From Thiopontia sp964415865 (lineage in GTDB: Bacteria; Pseudomonadota; Gammaproteobacteria; GCF-002020875), in NCBI GenBank assembly GCA_964415865.1, contig CAYQBY010000012.1, positions 1 through 39,138 on the forward strand: 39,138 nt of DNA, in the 5' to 3' direction. Within the stretch, counting starts at the first letter, position 1. Every line of letters starts with the position of its first letter. Position numbers and translations under genes: made by a program. Below the pieces are notes generated by a model. It did not search any database, was not told the DNA's origin, and saw only the letters and a program-made list of their open reading frames with translations. Below are positions 33,958 to 39,138 of the stretch, piece by piece.

Positions 33958-36417
33958 CTACTTTACCACAAGATTGACCAGCTTCCCTGGTACCACAACC
34001 ACCTTAACTAGCTGTTTTCCTTCGATGAAACGGATTACATTCTCATCCTCAACAGCCATCTTCTCTATCTCGTCCTTACTGGCACCAACAGCAACATCCA
34101 GCTTTGCCCTGAGCTTGCCATTAACCTGCACCACCATCTGAATACTATCCTTAACCATGGCGTCCTCATCACACTCTGGCCAGGTAACATCAATGACTGC
34201 GCCATTATGCCCCAGCGCACTCCATAGTCTGTGGGACACATGAGGAACCATTGGAGAGAGCAACAGAGCAACGGCCTCCAGAGCCTCCTGCATAATCAGT
34301 CGTCCCTGCTCCGATTGATCTTCATACTTACCAAGCTGGTTAGTCAGCTCCATAACAGCGGCAATTGCGGTATTGAATGTCATGCGCCTGCCAATATCAT
34401 CCCCGACCTTCTGGATTGTATGGTGAACCGCATGACGCATATCCTTTTGCTCTTTGGTCAAATTCTGGTTTCCCTGTAGAGACTCAACTCCACTACAGAC
34501 GCCAGCACTGACATGTGCATAGACAAGCTTCCACACCCTTTTTAGAAAACGATACGCTCCCTCTACCCCTGAATCTGACCACTCCAGAGACTGTTCAGGC
34601 GGTGCCGCAAACATGATAAAGAGACGTACAGTATCGGCACCGTAACGATCAATCAGGTTTTGAGGATCAACTGTATTCCCCTTGGATTTAGACATCTTTG
34701 CCCCATCCTTCAAAACCATCCCCTGGGTTAACAGATTTTTAAATGGCTCATCAGAGTGCAGCAACCCCTCATCGCGTAACAGCTTGTGGTAAAAACGGGA
34801 GTAGAGCAGATGGAGAATGGCATGCTCTACACCACCAACATACTGATCTACCGGTGCCCAGTAATCCACACGAGAGTCGAGCATCTGCTCATCCTGATCA
34901 CGGCAACTATAGCGTGCGTAATACCATGATGACTCCATAAAAGTATCAAAAGTATCTGTCTCACGCTCTGCCGTACCACCACACTTAGGACAGCTGGTCT
35001 GATAAAACTCCGGCATCTTCTTGATAGGTGAACCGATCCCGTCAAACTCTACATCCTCAGGCAGCACTACTGGCAACTGCTCTTCAGGAACAGCCACCGC
35101 ACCACAGGATGGGCAATTGATAACCGGGATAGGGCAACCCCAATAGCGTTGACGTGAAACACCCCAGTCACGCAGGCGATAATTTACCTTTCTCTGCCCC
35201 TTGCCCTCGGTCTCAACATAATCAGCAATAGCATTCAGTGCCCCTGTAAAGCCGAGACCATCAAATTGACCTGAGTTATAAAGATTCCCCTTATCTGTGT
35301 ATGCAGATTCCGATACATCAGCACTATCCTCATCAGCAGACCTGATTACCGGCTTGATCTCAATATCATATTTGGTAGCAAACTCCCAATCCCTCTGATC
35401 ATGAGCGGGAACAGCCATGACTGCGCCTGTGCCATAACTCATAAGCACAAAGTTGGCGACCCAGACTGGAATAGATTCACCTGTAACAGGGTGAGATACA
35501 GTTACCCCAAGAGCCATGCCCTTTTTCTCCATGGTCTCCATTGCAGCCTCGGAGGTCTCCATCTTGCTGCACTCCTCCAGGAATGCCTGTAACTCCTGGT
35601 TTCCCTTAGCTGCCTGAATAGCTAATGGATGCTCGGCAGCAACCGCCACATAAGTCACACCCATCAAGGTATCAGGACGGGTAGTAAATACAGTCAGCGC
35701 ATCTCCATCAGAGCCAAACTGCAGCTCCAGCCCTTCAGAACGGCCAATCCAGTTAGCCTGCATGGTACGCACTGCCTCTGGCCATCCATCAAGACTATCC
35801 AGCCCTTCCAGCAACTCATCCGCATAGTCGGTGATTTTCATAAACCACTGTGGAATTTCACGACGCTCTACTATCGCACCAGAGCGCCATCCACGCCCAT
35901 CAATCACCTGCTCATTTGCCAACACAGTCTGATCAACAGGGTCCCAATTTACTACTGCATTCTTCTTGTATACCACGCCCTTCTCCATAAGGCGGGTAAA
36001 CATCCACTGCTCCCATCTGTAATACTCCGGACGGCAGGTTGCGATCTCCCTGGACCAGTCATAACCATAGCCAAGACGCTGCAGTTGTCCACGCATCTCA
36101 TCCATATTCTGGTAAGTCCACTTCGCTGGCGCAACCTTGTTCTTGATTGCTGCATTCTCAGCAGGCAGACCAAAAGCATCCCATCCCATTGGCTGCAACA
36201 CACTCTTCCCCTGCATGCGCTGATAACGGGAGATTACATCACCAATAGTGTAATTTCGCACATGGCCCATATGGAGCTTGCCGCTGGGATAAGGGAACAT
36301 TGAAAGACAGTAAAATTTCTCCTTGTCAGGGTTCTCTTCTGCACTAAAAGTCTGGTTTTCATCCCAAAATTGCTGTGCCTCCAGCTCAATCTCCTGGGGG
36401 TGATACTGTTCTTCCAT
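33958..36417 (-). CDS. leuS: Leucyl-tRNA synthetase
   Basis: A class Ia aminoacyl-tRNA synthetase of 819 residues. The HIGH-type motif is HMGH (49-52) in MFPYPSGKLHMGHVRNYTIGD, the KMSKS loop is in MVLKDGAKMSKSKGNTVDPQ (about residue 575), and the CP1 editing domain contains the threonine-rich segment VFTTRPDTLMGVTYV and ATKYD/HDQRDWEF region. Two CPxCG zinc-type pairs are present (CPSCGAV and CPKCGGT). The ATG at 36417 is preferred: AGGA lies six bases upstream and MEEQYHPQEIE is the family start; an ATG at 36435 would add six residues. Confidence 0.97.
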   Translation of the reverse strand: MEEQYHPQEIELEAQQFWDENQTFSAEENPDKEKFYCLSMFPYPSGKLHMGHVRNYTIGDVISRYQRMQGKSVLQPMGWDAFGLPAENAAIKNKVAPAKWTYQNMDEMRGQLQRLGYGYDWSREIATCRPEYYRWEQWMFTRLMEKGVVYKKNAVVNWDPVDQTVLANEQVIDGRGWRSGAIVERREIPQWFMKITDYADELLEGLDSLDGWPEAVRTMQANWIGRSEGLELQFGSDGDALTVFTTRPDTLMGVTYVAVAAEHPLAIQAAKGNQELQAFLEECSKMETSEAAMETMEKKGMALGVTVSHPVTGESIPVWVANFVLMSYGTGAVMAVPAHDQRDWEFATKYDIEIKPVIRSADEDSADVSESAYTDKGNLYNSGQFDGLGFTGALNAIADYVETEGKGQRKVNYRLRDWGVSRQRYWGCPIPVINCPSCGAVAVPEEQLPVVLPEDVEFDGIGSPIKKMPEFYQTSCPKCGGTAERETDTFDTFMESSWYYARYSCRDQDEQMLDSRVDYWAPVDQYVGGVEHAILHLLYSRFYHKLLRDEGLLHSDEPFKNLLTQGMVLKDGAKMSKSKGNTVDPQNLIDRYGADTVRLFIMFAAPPEQSLEWSDSGVEGAYRFLKRVWKLVYAHVSAGVCSGVESLQGNQNLTKEQKDMRHAVHHTIQKVGDDIGRRMTFNTAIAAVMELTNQLGKYEDQSEQGRLIMQEALEAVALLLSPMVPHVSHRLWSALGHNGAVIDVTWPECDEDAMVKDSIQMVVQVNGKLRAKLDVAVGASKDEIEKMAVEDENVIRFIEGKQLVKVVVVPGKLVNLVVK

Positions 36418-36487
36418 GAATCCTGCTTCCATCACTCTTATTCAATATTTGCGAAAGCGGTAATGTTACCCCACTCCACACTCTGAA

Positions 36488-36517
36488 TCGAAAAAAACCG
36501 GTAAATAGTGCTACGAT
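36488..36517 (+). promoter_or_regulatory. Candidate sigma-70 promoter for the YbeL-like gene
   Basis: In the 134-base leuS/ybeL divergent gap, TCGAAA (36488-36493, four of six -35 bases) is followed after 18 bases by TACGAT (36512-36517, four of six -10 bases), preceded by TGC, an extended -10 element. The start of transcription would be about 36524, leaving a leader of about 28 bases with AGGA eight bases before the ATG at 36552. No confident promoter is visible for leuS on the other strand. Confidence 0.4.
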
Positions 36518-36551
36518 ATAGGGGTCAAAACTACTGATCCAGGAATACGCC

Positions 36552-37076
36552 ATGTCCTCAAATAAAGAGTCTGCACTCATCCACCTGTACCACACCATGC
36601 GAGACCATCTTCAGGATGCAATCAATGAGAACAGAGACCAGCTGCCATCACTAAAACAGCTAATCAATGATGCAAAAGAGAAGATTTCTGACCTCGATGA
36701 ACTCACCAGAGAAGAGATGGAGCAGATAGGAGAATATCTAGAGAGAGACCTTGAGGCAGCAGGCAGTTATCTGGCAGAGACTGGCGAGGATCTGGGACGC
36801 TGGTTCCATATGGAAGAGACATTGATTGAGGACAGACTCAAAGATCTGTTTGCCCAGATTGCCGACCCTACCCAGATTGCACTAACTCGTCTGAGTGCAG
36901 CAGCACGCCACGCCCAGAACTATCACAGTGGCGAGGTTGTCGGAATGGGAAAGCTAGAGTGCGTACAGTGTGGAAATACTATCCAGATTGATGAGACATC
37001 GGTCATCCCTGAGTGCCCTGAATGCAAAGGCACAACTTTTAAAATACACCACACATCACACGAACAAAAACAATAA
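36552..37076 (+). CDS. ybeL: Zinc-ribbon protein of the YbeL/DUF1451 family
   Basis: A 174-residue cytoplasmic protein with a long, acidic, coiled-coil-prone helical N-terminal part (about 10-125) and a C-terminal zinc ribbon with two knuckles, Cys137/Cys140 in LECVQCGN and Cys155/Cys158 in PECPECKG. The segment GEVVGMGKLECVQCG and the position next to leuS match the E. coli YbeL family (DUF1451), whose function is unknown. The start has AGGA at a good distance. Its last codons overlap, on the other strand, the U-tract of the terminator for the porin-like gene. The name rests on family and synteny, not on any known activity. Confidence 0.88.
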   Translation: MSSNKESALIHLYHTMRDHLQDAINENRDQLPSLKQLINDAKEKISDLDELTREEMEQIGEYLERDLEAAGSYLAETGEDLGRWFHMEETLIEDRLKDLFAQIADPTQIALTRLSAAARHAQNYHSGEVVGMGKLECVQCGNTIQIDETSVIPECPECKGTTFKIHHTSHEQKQ

Positions 37077-37106
37077 CCCGGACCACCAAACAGATGGTAG
37101 CCCGGG
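37062..37106 (-). terminator. Rho-independent terminator of the TorF-like gene
   Basis: On the minus strand a 12-base-pair stem, CCCGGGCTACCA with TGGTGGTCCGGG (37106-37095 and 37088-37077, two G-U pairs), encloses the loop TCTGTT and is followed by TTATTGTTTTTGTT (37076-37063). It lies 47 bases past the stop of the TorF-like gene. On the plus strand the two G-U pairs become A-C mismatches and no T-run follows, so it should act mainly in the minus direction. Confidence 0.75.
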
Positions 37107-37152
37107 AATATCCAATACAAACAGAGCTAAATTACACCTGACTTATTTTGCA

Positions 37153-37824
37153 TCAAAAGCTTTTAGCAATTGTAAAAGTCAGATCATCTTCATCAGATGA
37201 TGAGCCACCATCAGAATCAAAATCTGTATACACAAGACCAAGTTCAACTGGCCACGACTCTGAAAGCACCTCTCTTGAGACTCCAAAACTTACTGTCTCA
37301 CCATAATTTGTACTAGATGTACTGTCATAATCAGTATATCCAGTACTAACACCAAAACCAGCTATCTCAGCACCAAAAGTGAGCTCCCACGCATCAGGCG
37401 ATGAATCGTGACCGGAGTAGAATGTCACCCCCGTATCAATAGGACCAAGTGTTTTACTTATACCAAGATAGCTCTCTTCAAAATTGCTACTAGAACTCTG
37501 TGGATACCGGTAAGCAATAACACCCAGATCAAAACCAACCCCAGCCAATTCAGTTGCATAGCCGCCATAATAATCAAACTCGGTACCACTGGAGAGGTTT
37601 GAACCCCAGGTTCCAAGATACAGACCACTTTCATGCGCTAAATCCAAACCTCCCTGAATTGCTTCCTCATTTCCTGTCTGCGTCTGGCCTCGCCATATGT
37701 AATTTGACGCAATGGCCATATTTCCAGACAGGTCAAATCCACTACCTATATCAGCTGCCTGTACAGGCGATATCGCCATAAACACAACCACTCCTGACAA
37801 CGAATACATGATTCCTTTTTTCAT
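37153..37824 (-). CDS. TorF-family putative porin (Gcw_chp, TIGR02001-type)
   Basis: A 223-residue exported beta-barrel-like protein. A signal peptide (MKKGIMYSLSGVVVFMAISPVQA, cleavage before ADIG) is followed by alternating strands and the family opening FDLSGNMAIASNYIWRGQTQTGNEEAIQGGLDLAHESGLYLGTWGSN. It ends in Phe (FTIAKSF), the usual signal for outer-membrane assembly and, when misfolded, a potential DegS ligand. A serine/aspartate-rich loop (DSDGGSSSDEDD) precedes the last strand. ATG 37824 is chosen because GGAG stands eight bases upstream; a GTG at 37830 has no room for a ribosome binding site. The transported substrate is unknown. It is a single-gene unit with its own terminator. 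Confidence 0.85.
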   Translation of the reverse strand: MKKGIMYSLSGVVVFMAISPVQAADIGSGFDLSGNMAIASNYIWRGQTQTGNEEAIQGGLDLAHESGLYLGTWGSNLSSGTEFDYYGGYATELAGVGFDLGVIAYRYPQSSSSNFEESYLGISKTLGPIDTGVTFYSGHDSSPDAWELTFGAEIAGFGVSTGYTDYDSTSSTNYGETVSFGVSREVLSESWPVELGLVYTDFDSDGGSSSDEDDLTFTIAKSF

Positions 37825-37946
37825 TTCCACATCTCCAAGTTGATTTCTTAAATTGATGCCTTAGACATCTATCATGGAGAGTTTCAAGAATCATGCCATC
37901 TTCATAACATACTGTATTTATTGACAAATGATAATACGGGCACGTA

Positions 37947-37963
37947 CTGCATTAAACATGCAG
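37947..37963. promoter_or_regulatory. Operator-like dyad CTGCAT-N5-ATGCAG
   Basis: A perfect 6-base inverted repeat with a 5-base spacer, about 20 bases downstream of the TTGACA box and between the divergent torF-like and M23 genes. A related imperfect dyad (TGCATAACA...TGTTGCA, 37977-37997) has its centre about 32 bases away, roughly three helical turns. This arrangement resembles paired sites for a dimeric regulator, but no regulator is identified. Confidence 0.35.
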
Positions 37964-38111
37964 CGCACAATAACTATGCATAACAATTAATGTTGCACCA
38001 AAAGCATTCATAAGGAATTTCTGAAATCGATCCTGAGCAGCCATACAGCTCTAAAAAAACACATCGAAAGGACAATGAGTGATTATTAGTTTAAGCTGGT
38101 AGTACGATAAC

Positions 38112-38170
38112 ATGATGGATGATACATGTTCTGTGTGTTACACCTTTTAGTCACAAGTAACATCCATCAT
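38112..38170. repeat. 10-base perfect inverted repeat upstream of the M23 peptidase gene
   Basis: ATGATGGATG (38112-38121) and CATCCATCAT (38161-38170) are exact reverse complements separated by 39 bases, with a further GTTAC/GTAAC pair inside (38137-38141 and 38157-38161). It ends 32 bases before the M23 start codon. It could be a leader-RNA hairpin or a looped operator. No T-run follows the right arm within a few bases, so it does not look like a simple terminator. Confidence 0.5.
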
Positions 38171-38202
38171 TTCTTCAGAGCTCAACTTATGGAAATTAAA
38201 TT

Positions 38203-39072
38203 ATGAGACATAATCTTTCTGTGCTAATTGCTGTATTGTGCTTACTACAACCAATACCATCCGAAGCTTTCGGTGGAGGTGGTGGTTGGATGAAAGGCAA
38301 TAGAGGCGGTGATTTTCCTAGAATGAAAAGAGGTAAGGGCAAGAATCCAGAAATCATGGGTGCTTTCGTTCCTGGTAACGCCAACATGGAGGCAATGAAA
38401 CAGCGTGGATTCTTTAGTACAGAGCTGAATCCAATCTATCCAAATGATTTTGACTGCCCCAAGGTTACATCACCATTTGCCTCTCCCTTTCGTGGTGATG
38501 GTTCTCGCAGACCATTTCGCTTCTTTCAGGGGTTGCATGGCGGCATCGACATTCCTCAACCAAATGGAACACCTTTGCTTGCTGTAGCAGATGGCGAGAT
38601 TATAGCTAAACATGAAGGTATGGCTGGTGGTATTGGTGGTATTGGATTATGGGTACGACATGCACCAAGAGATACCGGCATGGAAAAATATATTTTTATT
38701 GAGTACAAGCATCTAAAGAAACTTCCAGATTTAAACGTTGGGGATCAGGTTAAGATGGGGCAGGTTATTGCTGAAACGGGCAATACAGGAACTACAGGGC
38801 GGCATTATGGAAGCAAAGGTCATTATCATCTTCATATGACCGCCTACTGGAGTAATAGCCCAGATTTCGTATTCAAACGAGTTATGATTCCAGCTAGAGG
38901 ACAATGGCTAGACCCAATAGCTATAATGCGTGGTGATCCACTAAGCTCCCATAGAATTAAAGACCTTTCTGATAAGCAAAAGAATGTTTCTATTCCTTTC
39001 AAGACTACTGACGGTCGTATTTTTCCAACAAATACAAAGGTAGTGTGGCCATATGCGTGCAAACCAAAATAA
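38203..39072 (+). CDS. Secreted M23-family metallopeptidase (LytM-like)
   Basis: A 289-residue exported protein. The signal peptide (NLSVLIAVLCLLQPIPSEA) ends before a glycine-rich, basic stretch (FGGGGGWMKGNRGG...KRGKGKNPE, about 23-50). The M23 peptidase domain (about 88-240) has zinc ligands His112 and Asp116 in LHGGIDIP, and His211 in GHYHLHMT, with catalytic histidines His170 (KHLKKLP) and His209; GNTGTTGRHYGSKG is the usual turn before the last motif. Enzymes of this family cut peptidoglycan cross-bridges or glycine-containing peptides. About 50 residues follow the domain. The gene is more A/T-rich than its neighbours and stands alone, which suggests an accessory gene. No strong ribosome binding site is seen. 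Confidence 0.9.
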   Translation: MRHNLSVLIAVLCLLQPIPSEAFGGGGGWMKGNRGGDFPRMKRGKGKNPEIMGAFVPGNANMEAMKQRGFFSTELNPIYPNDFDCPKVTSPFASPFRGDGSRRPFRFFQGLHGGIDIPQPNGTPLLAVADGEIIAKHEGMAGGIGGIGLWVRHAPRDTGMEKYIFIEYKHLKKLPDLNVGDQVKMGQVIAETGNTGTTGRHYGSKGHYHLHMTAYWSNSPDFVFKRVMIPARGQWLDPIAIMRGDPLSSHRIKDLSDKQKNVSIPFKTTDGRIFPTNTKVVWPYACKPK

Positions 39073-39138
39073 GTCAAACTTAACTATCTATATATCCATT
39101 ATCAGTGGAGACTAGCCTCATATCCTATCCAACTAGTC

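Larger units (their letters stand above)
37825..38202. other. 378-base non-coding region between divergent torF-like and M23 peptidase genes
   Basis: No gene is supported here. It is A/T-rich and holds several candidate control elements: a TTGACA box (37921-37926) without a convincing -10 partner, a perfect dyad at 37947-37963, an imperfect dyad at 37977-37997 and a 10-base inverted repeat at 38112-38170. The GGAG ribosome binding site of the torF-like gene lies at the left edge. Transcription must start outward from here in both directions. Confidence 0.6.

Noticed and set aside
35629..36303. Plus-strand 224-codon open frame opposite leuS
   Set aside because: It lies wholly antisense to the catalytic part of leucyl-tRNA synthetase and has low-complexity, His/Leu-rich content typical of shadow frames.
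37912..37927. LexA-like box CTGT-N8-ACAA upstream of the M23 gene
   Set aside because: One base off the CTGT-N8-ACAG pattern and overlapping a -35-like TTGACA; a single near-match in A/T-rich DNA is expected by chance.
1..39138. tRNA, rRNA, CRISPR arrays, insertion sequences, prophage genes
   Set aside because: Nothing with the needed sequence patterns was seen in the gaps, which are nearly all under 150 bases; the one longer gap (37825-38202) shows only inverted repeats.

Overview
The window is a chromosomal segment of a gammaproteobacterium. Protein sequences and gene order (mla operon, murA, hisGDC, a DegS-type protease; yrbG-kdsD-kdsC-lptCAB-rpoN-hpf; leuS-lptE-holA-proA-nadD-rsfS-rlmH; rng-yhdP-tldD-pmbA) follow the pattern of free-living or symbiotic gammaproteobacteria outside the enteric group. 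A short-form HisG, ptsI next to mgtE, and a TorF-type porin-like protein fit sulfur-oxidiser or Chromatiales/Thiotrichales-like lineages. I cannot place it below class with confidence. Coding density is very high, with many 4-base ATGA stop/start overlaps. I saw no rRNA, tRNA, CRISPR array, insertion sequence or prophage.

Layout. 1-746 (minus): a Nif3/YbgI-family gene cut by the window edge. 809-1945 (plus): a DegS-like periplasmic protease. 1946-11125 (minus): one long co-directional run, read in transcription order as mlaF-mlaE-mlaD-mlaC-mlaB-(YadG/YadH-type ABC exporter)-murA-hisG-hisD-hisC. It joins phospholipid trafficking, peptidoglycan precursor synthesis and histidine synthesis. 11257-11880 (minus): an unrecognised 207-residue protein that diverges from the next block. 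11929-21315 (plus): yrbG, kdsD, kdsC (Kdo synthesis), lptC, lptA, lptB (LPS transport), rpoN, hpf, ptsI, mgtE. 21328-29560 (minus): rng, yhdP, tldD and pmbA (transcription order). 29655-36417 (minus): leuS, lptE, holA, proA, nadD, rsfS, rlmH. 36552-37076 (plus): a YbeL-type zinc-ribbon protein. 37153-37824 (minus): a TorF/Gcw_chp outer-membrane protein. 38203-39072 (plus): a secreted M23 metallopeptidase in visibly more A/T-rich sequence.

Theme. Much of the window builds or maintains the cell envelope: LPS (kdsC/D, lptA/B/C/E), lipid asymmetry (mla, yhdP), peptidoglycan (murA, M23 peptidase) and envelope stress (degS). The rest is housekeeping: leucyl-tRNA synthetase, DNA polymerase III delta, NAD synthesis, ribosome silencing/hibernation and rRNA processing.

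I did not find a clear undescribed multi-gene system. The points most worth a second look are: (1) ptsI sits directly after hpf with ptsN, hprK, rapZ and HPr all absent from the locus; (2) MlaD carries an insert of about 40 residues with two cysteines; (3) the unknown gene upstream of mlaF resembles a cut-down DUF72/YecE protein and may share overlapping -10 elements with yrbG; (4) the torF/M23 intergenic region holds several inverted repeats; (5) small losses at otherwise conserved junctions (no ibaG/bolA next to murA, no maf next to rng, where copies of the rlmH 3' end are found).
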